Positions 34,579 through 46,675 of a stretch of 64,000 bases of DNA are shown piece by piece. The translations under genes and the position numbers were made by a program. The notes under the pieces were generated by a model. It did not search any database and was not told the DNA's origin. It worked only from the letters and a program-made list of their open reading frames with translations. Position 1 is the first letter of the stretch. Every line of letters begins with the position of its first letter. Source of the stretch: Romanomermis culicivorax (lineage: Eukaryota; Nematoda; Enoplea; Mermithida; Mermithidae); NCBI GenBank assembly GCA_963922205.1, contig CAWUHX010000005.1:558001-622000 (forward strand), read 5' to 3'.

Positions 34579-36520
34579 TTAAGAAAGTACATAATGACAA
34601 CACTGCCATAATGTGGGTGGGAATTGAATGTCACTCGTCGTTCTCCCTGCTCCGATATTAAACTGCATACTGTGCAGAAAATTCTGAGCTGGATCATCTG
34701 AGCAATGTAAAGAAGTCTGCGAATTAACTATGCCTGAGAATCTATCGTACCATGAACACTCAACCTTGTAGCTACTCAAATAGTTCTTCTGTTCCAGGAT
34801 TGTTAGACGATTCCCCATCTTATTTTGGTGGCTTTGAAATGAATCGATCATAGTTGATGTTATATTGAGTTTGAGTTTTGAATTCAAAATTCTTCCCAGT
34901 TGCTCCTTGATGGAACTGATTGAACTTTCTATCAAATTCGGTTGGTCGTCAAACTTTCCCGATTCCTTGTCTGAAAAGAAGAATCTGATAATATAAAAGC
35001 AAACTAGAAATGCATGTGAGTAGATTTGTGAACACATTGAACTTGACTCGATGAGTATGAAATCTCACTTTCAAAAATGGATGCTGTTGTTAATGAAATC
35101 AGTTTCCTGTAATTGGCATTTCTTCGCACAATTTTCCTGTATGATATAGCTATATTCCTCTTGAAGGCGTTTTTGTGCAATAAAGCGACTTTTACTGCCT
35201 TGGGCACTATTTTTAAGCCATCCCAATCGTATTTTGTGTGGATTTTACTGTCTTTATTCATTTCATTCAGTCGATCTTGCACTGACATGTTCGCCTCATC
35301 CCATTTCTGATGATTTTTCTTCAAAACTTCGCCATTAGCTTTCGCATTGAATATAGTGCCGAATGAAACTCCACCAGAACCTCCTTCAGATTCTTCGTTT
35401 TCTTGCTCGCTAGCTTGTCTAGTGTCACTTTTGCTTGAAATTGCATACTTTTGATCTTTTTTGTCCGCAACTAGTTCATCAGATAATTTACGCTTCATTT
35501 CATCAGGTTCTAAATCTTTTTCCGAAAACCCAAGTTTGGATAATTTTTCCAATGCTTTATCAATTTGAACAAATTCGAAAGATGATGAGGCGATTGATAT
35601 AAGTCGATCGATCAATGTGTCATCAAATTTATCATCCAATTCGTAATCTTCTTCGATAAGCAACTGTTTGCGTATTTCTTGGGAGAATAGGTTCATTTGG
35701 TTCCTGGTCACATAAACTTGGTCATGTGGACCGAATAGGTCATGGTCTAAAGCTGCATCATTTACATCATCTGCTAAAATTTCTATGCGATTCACAAACC
35801 TTTCTTTACTATCAGCAGTGAAAGCGCAATTCCATTCGACAGGATCTTGATTTTGTATTCGTGCAATGAATTGGTGTCGCTTCTCTGAATTTTCCGGACA
35901 AGGTATTCTGATAGTAACTCGATATTCATTCAGATTGGAAGCTGCTCCTCGAAGTTTGAATGTTTCACCATTGGAAAAGAAAGCTGTTTCGCACGTTATA
36001 CTTTGTAAGGGTATGAGATGGATGAACGCCTGCTTGAGGTTTGGGTTTTTTAATTTGGCGGCATTTAGCAAAGCTGCTCGTTGATCATCGGCGAGTAATT
36101 GCAATTGAAAGACTATATTTTCAGGGCCAAATTCATAAATACTACCATTTCGATTTTTGACCAAAACAGGTTCGCCTATGCTGACCCATTCATTGTCGCG
36201 GTCACGATTGTTAATTTTGAATGCATGCAACTCGACATCAATGCCGTTGACATTATGCTGGACAATAAGATTTGGTACACTGAATCTTATACTGTTAATG
36301 GGGCTATTGTCGACATCGGTTTCACGTGTAGAACGATGTAGTGTCGTGGCTAGAAAAAATGTCTCATTTGGAAGATAAATACGAATATTAAAGATAGGTA
36401 CTCACTGTTGTCCTGCAATGCCATCAAATCTTCCCCTATGAATTCTTCTATCGATTGAACTTTGTGAACGAAGAATGAGATGATAATTAAGGCACACACG
36501 TTGAATATAACACGACTCAT
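34579..36520 (-). CDS. Secreted protein of unrecognised family, paralogue B, intact
   Basis: Exons 36520-36406, 36349-35069 and 34970-34579 (1788 nt, 595 residues), joined by GTGAGT...TTTTTCTAG (56 nt) and GTGAGA...TTTTCAG (98 nt). Phases agree and intron positions match those of paralogue A. Signal peptide MSRVIFNVCALIIISFFVHK; no transmembrane segment seen. The N-terminal part is beta-rich with WVSIGEPVLVKNRNGS and AFIHLIPLQSITC. The middle is acidic and helical (EEDYELDDKFDDTLIDRLIS), followed by a Gly/Ser/Glu-rich linker. The C-terminal exon has a probable coiled coil (KMGNRLTILEQKNYLS) and four or more cysteines, ending WQCCHYVLS. Probably secreted; the function is unknown to me. Convergent with its paralogue about 3 kb away, consistent with an inverted duplication. 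Confidence 0.82.
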
Positions 36521-37440
36521 ATTTTGACTGCTTCAAAGAAAAAGATTCATGAATTGAATCAGGCAAATTAGTTATTGATTGCAGGCTTGTTCAGATCCTC
36601 TCATGAAATTGGAAAAATAAAGCGACATGACATTTTTTCAAAATTGTTTTGGATATCCTGCTGGATTTCGAGGAAAAATTAGTAAAACCCCACCTCAGGA
36701 ATGAAGAGTTTAAGCTCCGCCAGTTTACCAGAGATTTCTTACAAATTTGGAATCAGGTGAGCAATGACTCATAGAGAATTTGGACTGGAAATGCCTCAAA
36801 ATATTTTTGGTTTTTTGTGTTAAAATGTCTAGCTTGGTAATGAAAAAATGTTTCATTGATTTGTTCTATCAAAAAATTAAGGTTTCGTCCAGTTTCAGAA
36901 CATGTTGGCCAGTGGTTGCAATGTATCAGCAACACAGAGTAGCCCTTCAAGAATAACAGATGACCAAATACACATAATATATTCTCGCTTATGCTGATGG
37001 TAACCTGTGAACTAGCCAGTCGATGAAGCTACACTTCCATCATACTGAATTATGTAGAAATCTATGCCATGGAAAATCTAAACTTATTGAAACATCTGTC
37101 ATGAGCTCTCTCCTAGCTATTTCTAACTCTATTTTTCGAAGCAAATATGTCATCAGATCAATGTGCATTTCATGCAATTATGGCTAAAAATAACATAGTT
37201 ATTCATTTCCATATTATGCGAACACATCGAATCTGCAAACCTTAGCACAATTTTTAATAAGTTCTGCTCAGCAATAGTTGAAGAATTTGGATATTTCAGA
37301 AAAAAATCTGAATCTGCTAGAGAATTAGTAACTTTAGAGCATTATCACTTTTTTCACACTATAGCTTGTTCGATGTTCAAATATACACAATTTTTGTGAA
37401 CCAGAATTTTCTTTTTTCTGTTTTTTTTTCCAACTGTGCA
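36521..37440. other. Upstream region of paralogue B, no feature assigned
   Basis: Contains the presumed promoter of paralogue B. No conserved element or exon could be picked out. Confidence 0.4.
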
Positions 37441-37462
37441 TATTACAGATATATTTTCTGTT

Positions 37463-37672
37463 GTTCGTCTGCCAACGTCAAAAAAGTAGGAAATTTCGAG
37501 ACGATGTTGATATCCATGGTGAACAAGGAAATTTACGTTTATCGATTACTTCACCCTGTCACTGAAGATCCGAATGAGATCATCCATCCTCAAATAACAA
37601 AAATTTTCGACAAAATTCCTTTCTATCTACCAGAAATGAATGATTACATTAAGATTGTCAGGGCGAATGTAT
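37463..37672 (+). CDS. Possible exon of an unrecognised protein
   Basis: An open stretch with ordinary, non-repetitive protein composition: MVNKEIYVYRLLHPVTEDPN and IFDKIPFYLPEMNDYIKIV. It is preceded by CATATTACAG (acceptor-like, 37448) and followed by GCGAAT|GTATTT (donor-like). It then runs into a purine-rich low-complexity tract, where its last 40 bases recur at about 38008 and 38519. Family not recognised; it may be a gene fragment caught in the repeat expansion. Confidence 0.3.
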
Positions 37673-37674
37673 TT

Positions 37675-39175
37675 TTAAATGAAAAACGAAAAGAGGAAAA
37701 AAACAAACAGAAACAATCAAAAAAGAAAGAAAATGAAAAATACGAAAAAAGAAACAAAAAAGATTAAAAGAAGATAAAGAAAATACAAAAACAAACAAGA
37801 AACGGAAAATAAATAAAAAAGAAATCAAATATAAACAAAAAGAAAAAATACACGACAAAAAACAGAAAAAGAAAACAACAAATAAAAAACAGAAAAAACT
37901 AGCAGAACATTAGAAGAACAAACAAAAAGAGGAAAATAAAAAAAAATAAAAAAACGGATGGAAAAGAACAAACAAAAGGAGAAGAAACAAAAAACAAACA
38001 GCAAAAGATGATTACGTTATGATTGGCAGGGAGTGTAGTATTTTTCCACAAAAAGAAGAATTAAACAGAAGAACGATTGAAACAAGACCAGTGAAAATAC
38101 AAAAAACAAACAAAAAAGAAAAGAAAACCAAAAAACAAACAAAAAGAAGAAACAAACAAGAAAAAAAAACAAAAAATGAATAAAACAAAAAGGAATAGAA
38201 GAAAATAAGATAAAAAACAAGAACAAACAGAAAAGAAACACAAAAAAGACAAAAAATCCAAAGGTAAACAAAGTGAAGAACAGAGAACAAAGAAAACGGA
38301 AAATAAAACAGAAACAGATTAAAAGGAGATAAGAGGAAATACAAAAAAACAAGAAAAGGAAAATAAAAAGGCAAGACGAAATGATAAATAAGAAGAAAAA
38401 ATAAATAATAAAAAAACAAAAAAGCAAAGAAACGGAACAGAAGAAAAAACAATGAGAGGAAGATAAAAAAATAAAAAATGAATAGAAACAACAAACAGAA
38501 GGAGATGAAACAAAGAAAGATGATTACGTTAGGATTGGCAGGGAGTACGCTATTTTTTTACAAAAAGAATTGAACAGAAGAAAAACTGACACAAGACCAG
38601 AGAAAATGCAAAAACAGACAAAAAAGAAAGAAAACCAAAAAATCAACAAGAAGAAAAAACAAACAAAATAAAAAGAAGAAGAGTAAAACAAACAAAAAAG
38701 AAAGACAAAAAATACAGAAAATTAAAAGATAAACAAAACGAAGAACACAGAACAAACAAAAGGAAAATACAGCAGAAAAAGATTAAAGGAAGATAAAAGA
38801 AAATACAAAAACAAACAAGAAAAGGAAAAAAAGAAGACGAAATGATTAAAAAAAGATAGAAACAAATAACAAAAACAAAAAGAGAAACAAAAAATAAAAA
38901 AGCCGAAAAAACAAATGGAACAGAAGAAAAACAAACAGAAAGACAAAAATAAAAAAAACGAATAAAAAGAACAAACAAAATAAGAGGAAACAAAAAATAA
39001 ACGAAAAAATACTAAACAAAGAAGGAGAAACTCAAACTGAAAGAACAGTCAAAAACAAACAAACAGGGAAGTAACAGAACAAAAAGCAAGCAGAAAAACA
39101 AACAAAAAAAACTTAAAACACAAAATGAAAAACGAGAAAAAGAGAGTAGAAGCAAAAGCGTAAAAACAAAAAGAT
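37675..39175 (+). repeat. 1.5 kb polypurine tract with a tandem unit of about 510 bp
   Basis: The plus strand is almost only A and G with occasional C (AAACAAACAAAAAGAAAAG). GATGATTACGTTATGATTGG starts a unit at about 38008 and again at 38519, each followed by AACAAGACCAG and the polypurine stretch. The long minus-strand 'FFLF' ORFs are artefacts. Confidence 0.85.
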
Positions 39176-39192
39176 TAGGAAGGCTCTTACAG

Positions 39193-39288
39193 GATACATA
39201 CAGTCAGGAAAAGCAGTGCACCTGTTCGGAGATGTCTTTGCAGGCAACCCACAGAACGTCTTAGATGAAGCCGATGAATTTCAACAAG
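39193..39288 (+). CDS. Possible short exon, family not recognised
   Basis: Bounded by GGCTCTTACAG and CAAG|GTAGGA. The 96 nt encode GKAVHLFGDVFAGNPQNVLD followed by EADEFQQ, which has normal protein composition and higher GC than its surroundings. It could belong with the possible exon at 37463-37672, but no further exons were found. Confidence 0.3.
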
Positions 39289-41153
39289 GTAGGAGTGAGG
39301 CAATTCGTTCTAGGGGTAAGGTGCCTTGAGTTACGAGCCCCTAGTAAGAATTTTTCACTATGTTTTCATAGGACTCCTAAAATGATCATAGGCACTCGAT
39401 TTACGGGAATTTGTAATCTTTTTATAATCGGATTGGGAAATTTGTTCTGAAAATAATTAATTTCTAAGTTGTTCTGAAATTTCATCAAATCCTGAAGAAA
39501 TTTTCTCAATTCTTGTGAAAATTTGTTAGATTTTGTTGAAACAATCAAAAATTTCGAAAAATTATTTAATCTCTATAGAAAATCGTTTCCATCGCATTTT
39601 CGAAAATTCGCCAATTTCACAAAAAAATTTTAAATGTATTGTGAAATAAGTTACTTTTATTAAAAACATCCGAAAAAATTTCGAAAAATCTCTAGATCTT
39701 TAAAGATTATTCATTTTTGTTAGGTATTCGTATGGAGTACAAGAAGGGCCACTTGAAAAAACTCATTAGCATTTGACAAAATGTGTTACTACTTAAAAGA
39801 ATTTATCACTTGGAAAAAATCTACATCTTCGAACACAATGCACAACTTTTTTTCAAGATGCATGGCAAAAAAATCAAGATGTAAGAATTTTCCGATGTTG
39901 GACTTTTTTCAAGAGCATCTCAATTTTTTGAAATGCATCACATTTTTCTCAAGATAATTTTGGGAAAAATCAAGATCCCATCTTGAAAAGAAATCAAGAT
40001 GGGTGGCACATTTCTGAAACTAGCCAATCAAAGGCGTTGCTCCTCCCCTTTATATATTCTATACGGGAACCCTTCGAAGTGGATTTCTGAGGTCACGGCT
40101 TGCTGGTAGTTGGTGCACTTGGTTTTTACCGGAAGGGCTGGCATAGGGGGAGGGTGATTTTGCACAGGAAATCCGAAGGACATATTAGTTTTTCATAAAG
40201 ATTTTTACTTTTTCGGGTTTTTCAAGAAAATGTCAAAAATGCTTGTTTTTCGCCCAAAATGCAGTAATTTCAGATAAGGATCCAAATTATTGTTTCTTTT
40301 TTTAGTCTGACAAAAAACAAATGACAAAAATGCTCAAACACCACTAAGCTACGAGTCCTGCAGACAAATATTTGGTCCACGAAAATCTCATCAAATTTAT
40401 GAGCCCTTTCATGATGGGTAACTTATTTGGTGAAACTGAACAGCCATAAATTATGAAAAACTATCTCTCGTAAGTCGTAACACTCACAACTCACGAGCTC
40501 GCACTCATAAACTTGATTTTTTTGTCTATCAGTCACTCAAAGCACCACTATACTCCTAATTCCTTACTTGTAACTGCCAATTGTAGTCCTCTCAACATGG
40601 GACTCGTGACATTTTACTCATAATACAGACTTTTGTGGCGAAACTGGGTCGAGGATGCTATCGAAAAGAAAAATCCACAGAGCAGTGAAAAAAATGTAAA
40701 TATGTGTCTAACATTTTTTTCTCCTTTTTCTTTTTTCTCATCTCTTTTGGTACCGTTCCTTGCTCAGAATTTTTTTTGGTCTTAAGCTATAAAAAAGTTT
40801 TGTGTTCATATATTTTTGTAATTCCATCTCTTAAAATCCCGATTAATCAAAAATCTCGATTCTCTTTGAAGCATATACTTTAAGGATTTTTTCACTCTTT
40901 TTTCACATTCCATTTCTGTTTTTTTTCGGTCCTTTTTAGAAAATCGAAAATGTAACTATTTGCAATTCGATGGCACAAAATATTTTTTTGGACAATTTTA
41001 TAAGGATCCCAGTCACGTGTCTTTCTTGAAGCGCATGTAATTCCACCCCAGCACTAGACTTGTTCTCAGTGAGGACAGCACAGCGTAGGAAGCTGCGTTT
41101 CAGCTTTCCAAGTCTTGCCGCCAGTGTCAGTAATATCATTTGGCACAATTTGT
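39289..41153. other. Non-coding interval, nothing recognised
   Basis: AT-rich; at 39830-40010 short TCAAGATG motifs recur. No gene or element ends found. Confidence 0.45.
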
Positions 41154-42018
41154 TAAGCCGTAGGCATACTTGACCGGTTTTTTTGCGGCCGCAAATTTTG
41201 CGCAAATTCTGGTTCCGCAAAAATGCGGAACCGGAAAACCGCAATTGTAGGCATAGTTGACCGCAATTTCGAACCCGCAATTATTTAAGAGATGCAAGGT
41301 TGTAGGTTTCCGAATCCAAAAGCGTCAAAATGCTTGGGTATGCTCCTAATTGCACGGAAAAGCATCCGTAGGTAGGCACATTACAAACGTTTTTAAAAAT
41401 GGGGAAAATTTTTGGAAAATGAGGGAAAAATTTTGGGTCCGGTTCTCATGTGGAAAAAATCAACCGCTCTAAAAGCATCATGTTTTAAAAGCTTAAAAAC
41501 ACTAAAATAAACCGTCTATGAGCATTTTTAAGCGAAAAAAGACTTTGAGAAAATTGGGGAAAAAATTTTTACCCCTATCGCCCTTTGACGAAAAAGCCGG
41601 CGGGAAAAACAGTATTCACCAAAATACATCTTTTCAGTTTCCGATTCCCGAAAATTTCTTCGACAATGAGAACCTTGCATAAATTTTTTTCTTTATTCCC
41701 GAATTTTTCTCCTCAAAAGATTCCTTTGCAGAAAAAAAACACTGGACAGAGCAAATTCTGGAAATAATTGAGTTTTCTAGTTGATAAAGATCAGGTATTC
41801 AGTGTTATTCAGCGCGAAACGGCATATACTGTTTCAATTGCGGCTGCCAGAACCGCAAAAAGTACTCCACCCGAGAACTTTTTGCGGGTCCATAAACCGC
41901 AGTAAACCACAATGCGGTTTTGCGGGTGACTTGCGGGTCGCAATTTTTGAAAACCGCAAAAAAGTGTGCGAGCCGCAGACTCTTTCGCCCGTTGTGACTA
42001 AGTATGCCTACGGCTTTA
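41154..42018. mobile_element. 865-bp non-autonomous TIR element with nested repeat
   Basis: The terminal inverted repeats read TAAGCCGTAGGCATACTT and, at the right, AAGTATGCCTACGGCTTTA. Subterminal sequence is rich in GCGGTTTTGCGG / CCGCAAAA motifs in both orientations. The centre (41345-41750) is a copy of the P module seen at 20.7-26.7 kb. No transposase ORF. Confidence 0.8.
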
Positions 42019-42589
42019 GACTGCTTTCGTGTTGACAAGAAAATTGAATAATTAACAAAGATAATAATTTCCTACTCAATGTCGTTTATTTTTCAGATCA
42101 GAATTATATCACCATTGATGCTTGATATTTATAATTTTGCTATGAAAAGAAAGAAGCAGGCCATTTCGAAGGTCATGGTCGGAAAAAATGTTCATGGTGA
42201 CATCTTACTCGATCTGCATTTTATATGATCGAGAAAATTGGTCCATCTCATCACGAGGAAATTTTTCTGGGGCCAAAAAATAGTATGTTTCATGCCATCA
42301 AAATTATGAAAATTTTTGACTGTGAGAATTCAAATCATGATCTTTGGTCTAATTTTCTCTCTGAAAATGTCTAATATGCAAGGTTCAAAAAAGTTTGTTC
42401 AATAGTTTCCTAGAATGTTCATTTTATTTTAGGCGTTCCGCAGTCACAGTTCTCTCTATCTTTCAATGAAGTTTAATGGATTGACTCATGGATTGATTAA
42501 TGCCACTTCTGGTTACTTTTTATGACAATCCAAAAGTTTCGTACACTTTGGTGATAGCCATAACATTGTGTTGGGGATGGACATAATGG

Positions 42590-43890
42590 GTGTCCAGTAA
42601 AAATCTGGACTACCATAAAAGATCGTTTTCTACAATGCCAATTTTTATTATGGGATAATCAATACATCAAGTTAAAGAGCGAGAAAAATTCCACAAGATA
42701 GGGCTAATTACAAGCTTTGATGACTCCATTTCATCAAACAGCATCAATCTTTTTGCGAGTACTCACAGCCAACTTCTGCACAATATTGTTATCTACTTTC
42801 TTTACTCAGAAGTCTATACGAGTCATCAGTTGCCATTAACTTTTTGCTTGCCAACCTTGGACGTAGATTAAAGACTTCAGATATGACCAAAATCTTCGAT
42901 GCCTCGAACTCGAGGAACACAGGCAGGGTTTAAAGACTTTTCCACAAATTCCACACTTTTGACATGCAAGCTATGCAAAACGATTTTGGCTTAATGTGCA
43001 CCCACTTGATCTAACCAAAAGACATATTCACCTTGAGTGTAGTTGGCCCAATGAAAGACACCTACACTTAATGCATTCCTTCAAATAATGTTGAGGATTG
43101 ATGGTATAGACAGATTTGCAAATGGAAGCTCGTGACAAACCATTCAGCCCCATGGGATCCAAACCAAAAATTTCTGTTCAAGCTTTGCTTTTTTAACAAA
43201 TTTGACATCTGAAGGTGTACCTGATATGGCCATAGTGTAATGCCCACCACTGCCATTTATCGATGAGTGTGACAAGTAAAATATGGCTCATCCTCTGTGA
43301 TGGAATGTTTTCACCTAAACATCAAAGAAACTGGCCACAGTTCATCTTTGGATGTTGAATTTGCACATTAGATGTAGAGGGAATTCGAATTTTCTTCCTA
43401 CTGTAATTTTAACTTCTTCTAGACAATTCCATGTATGTAAGACTTTGAAGCTCCAAATTTTCTGATGGTCAGGTGAATGGACACAGAGCAACTGTCCTTG
43501 AATGCTGAAGTGAGCCTCTTCAGCTTGGTTTTTGTAATAATTTTTGGCTTTCTGCCAGACACAGGAAGACAATTAGACGGTTGACCATTGGCATAGCGTT
43601 GAAGAATACTATAGATCATATTTTTTGGAACACCTTCGTTTTTGAAATGAGAAAACATAAATTGTTTGCCTTCATTTATGTGGTTAGAATTAAACTTGTA
43701 CATGCGAGAATGTAAGGCTTCCTCTTCCCATGGAATTTTAGAAGCAAAAAGTTAGCACAAGAAAAAAAGGAATTTCACTGCTTAGATGTAGATTTCAGGC
43801 TCTTTACAATGGAGTAATTCACTTTACACAACTTCAAAAATTGGTGTCACAGTGAAGGATTGAAAAAAGTCCAGATTTTTATCGGTAAAG
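42590..43890 (-). mobile_element. Decayed Tc1/mariner-superfamily transposon
   Basis: The outer ends match as inverted repeats: GTGTCCAGTAAAAATCTGGACT at the left (42590-42612) and AAGTCCAGATTTTTATCGGTAAAG at the right. The minus-strand coding remnant has a helix-turn-helix N-terminus (43703-43419: KNMIYSILQRYANGQPSN and KIITKTKLKRL). Further on, broken by stops and frameshifts, are VFWLDQVGAH (second catalytic Asp region) and RGIEDF near 42900 (third acidic residue). About 1.3 kb is the normal size; the copy is inactive. Confidence 0.75.
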
Positions 43891-45273
43891 GATGAAGGAA
43901 GTGAAGGATTCACACCCGTTAGTCTATCTCATGGTTGTGCAAATTAGCCAAAGTGGACACAAATTGTGTCCTGGCCGGTTTGCATAGACAACGCATGTAA
44001 AAGGCCATCCGTTTATGTTTTTGGTCATTGTGTTCTGTTGTTTTCATAAAAATAGAAAATGGGCGGCCGACCTTCTTATGTTTTACTTCTGATTGTTATT
44101 TGTGAAGACATTTCGCCCGAATACAAGCAAAATTTAAATCTTTGTTTACCACTGTGAGGACTTTGATGGAAAAATTTTCATAAAATGTAAACAAGAGGAA
44201 TTTTTTTTTCAAGTAACATATGAACAGCCAAAAATAAAAAGAAAATCAGTTTTCTCTATGCTGTAATACTGATTGCGATTGGCAGTGAGTGAAACTTTTG
44301 CATAAGGTTGTGTAAGTAAAATTATTAATTCTTCTATTCTCCCATCAATATGGTGATCCTGCCATACCCGCAAGACATTTAGATTAAAATCTCGAAAAGA
44401 GAGTGCCAAACATTATGAATGCAAAATTTGTCACATTTTCCACAAGAAAACTACTGCCGTTACAAGTTATTTTTAACATCGGGCGTAAAAAATTCATCTT
44501 TACGCATTTTTGGATGAAACTTTTGCAAATTTTATTCCACAAATGATTTGCAATGTTGAAAAGGGCTTCATCAAAGACAATAGGGTCATTTTTGAAGCGA
44601 CAGTTTGTGCAGAAGTGCCTCAAGGAATATTGCAAGTTTTCTCAATATTTTGATTTAAATCTGGTCAATATTGAATTTTTCTCATGCTAGTATAATCTGT
44701 ACCATAGTTTTGATGCTACAGTGGGATTTGGTTTTTCCAGACAGAGTGAGCATCAAGGAACCTCTATCTCACCAGAAAAGTCAAAATTTTTTTGCAAAAC
44801 GTTTTAGTGTCGAATGAAATTTAAAAGCTTGCAGAATATTATGAAAAATTCACCATAGAAACTTTTAACATAACATTTTCAAGCTCACTTTAACGTTCAT
44901 CAATGGAATTTCGTATGGATAGAATCGGTGAACAATCAACTAAATTGAATGGAAATCGTCGAGTTATTTTAAATAATTGCCTTTATCAATTGATTTTAGA
45001 AAAATTTCTTATATCTTAGGTTTTGAAAGTAATTCAGCAAATAGTGTTATCAGGATGTAGATTTAATTGAAGAATAAGCATTCTTGTTTTACAAATTGTA
45101 TTATTTTAATACTTTAATTCGGAAAATGTCTGATTGTGTGATTTTTGACTCCTTATGTGAAAATCTATTTTGTTTTAGGCAAGTAATAAAATCTTGTTGA
45201 TTCTAGGAAGTTGATCATTTCTTTGCTTACAAATCGTTCAAAAAAATTCTCAAAACTCAGATCCAGAATTATT
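43891..45273. other. Non-coding interval upstream of the LTR element
   Basis: AT-rich; minus-strand ORFs at 44209-44635 show no motif. This is the pre-insertion flank of the LTR retroelement. Confidence 0.45.
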
Positions 45274-45277
45274 ATCT
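45274..45277. repeat. Target-site duplication ATCT, left
   Basis: ATCT immediately before the 5' LTR equals ATCT at 61396-61399 immediately after the 3' LTR. Four-base duplications fit Ty3/gypsy integrases. Confidence 0.75.
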
Positions 45278-46657
45278 TGTCACGTGCCCACAGATTTCGT
45301 CAAACGTCACGTGATTCACATCACAATTTTTCATTATGTTTTTCGTTACGTTTTGTGTTACAGTAATTTACATCAATTTTGCGTTTCGTTTTTATACTTT
45401 TTACATGCAATTTATGTGTGTACTTTTTATGTTTATTTCTGTTGCTTTTGTGCACTTTTATTTTGGTTTCGGTTTATTATTTTTAATCGCACACGTAGAC
45501 TATGGTATGTGCCCGCTAGTCAAGAATTTCCCTTAGAGATAAGCTCTCCGAGCTCATCGCTGTAATTGGAGCACAACGTGCACTTCTTATCAGTAAAAAC
45601 TAGCGACGTTTCACTACGTGAAACGACTATTGGAAATTCTCACTAGTGACGTTCCTATGTTAAGCATGGAGAGTGAAAACTTGCCCCAATGCTAAACGTT
45701 GTGAACGGCTGCAGAAGTTAGCTTGGGGAAGTGTTGACTCCGCCCAAGGCATACTGTAGTTTATGGAGCCCTTTAAAAGGGCATGTTTTGTCTTTTTGTC
45801 ACTCATTATTGGGCCTAACTGGTTTTTCGTTTAGCCTTTGCATCCGTGTTCGCCGTCGTCCGATTTTATTATATTTTGTATTGTCAACTGCGTTTTGCCA
45901 CACATCGAATAAAATTTACATATTTTCGCCCCAGCCTACATATACACATCGCCACTACAGTAACCCGACTGTAGGAACCCGCCCCCATCGCCATTAATAG
46001 TAGAACCCGTCACCCTCACTGAGGAAACGTCGGTTACCGCTACCTGCTGATCAGCAGCCGCTGAACCTCACGCGGAATCGCCCGGATTCCGGTTCCTGTA
46101 CATCGCCGTCCGTAGGACCCCAGTTTGACCCCGAACCCATCGCCCAGCGCCGAGTAATTTGAGAAGAGGTGTCGTAAGTCTTCTCAGGGGTTGTTGTTGT
46201 TGAGGGTATATTTGTGGGAGTCTCCCCTAAGCTAGTTTTCCCCCCGAAGGACCCTCAGTTAAGAAAGCCCTCAGACCCTTAAGGTCAGGGCCAATAAGGG
46301 GATTTAGGTTAACAATCGGGTCCCCTACAGTACGCCATTCTTCGAATGGCACCGTTCCCCATTCCGGAGAATGAGGACTAGGGGTTGGCACCCCCAACCC
46401 GGCTGCGTTGTCCATTATTCTACAGCATTAACCCTAGGACAAGGCCGAGGTACACCATAGGGTTACCTGTGGTAGTACCAGCTGGGTTGGGTTCCCGAAA
46501 CGAAGAACATTAATGGAGCCACCCCAGGGGGTCACAGCATGTCACCTACAGTGTCATGACCATATTTCCTATGGGATGTGGTACGGGTTTTCCCGTCAAT
46601 GTGACTGATCACCCAATCTGTTTAATGTGACATGGCTCCACTTCGTTTAATGTGACA
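45278..46657 (+). repeat. 5' LTR (1380 bp)
   Basis: Starts TGTCACGTGCC and ends TTTAATGTGACA, so its tips are short inverted repeats (TGTCAC/GTGACA). A TATA-like CCCTTTAAAAGGGC lies at about 45770 and AATAAA at about 45908, giving a plausible U3-R-U5 layout. Homologous to 59994-61395. Confidence 0.92.
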
Positions 46658-46675
46658 TGGCGAGGCTGGAAAATC
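46658..46675 (+). promoter_or_regulatory. Putative primer-binding site
   Basis: TGGCGAGGCTGGAAAATC directly follows the LTR. It begins with TGG, the complement of the CCA tRNA tail, as expected for a minus-strand primer site. The tRNA was not identified. Confidence 0.6.

Noticed and set aside
38012..38993. Long hydrophobic minus-strand ORFs rich in F, L and S
   Set aside because: Reverse complement of a polypurine tract; compositional artefact, not membrane proteins.
45284..45565. ORFs of 60-93 codons inside both LTRs
   Set aside because: Present in both LTRs at matching places but overlapping U3/R signals, with no motif and no consistent conservation of frame.
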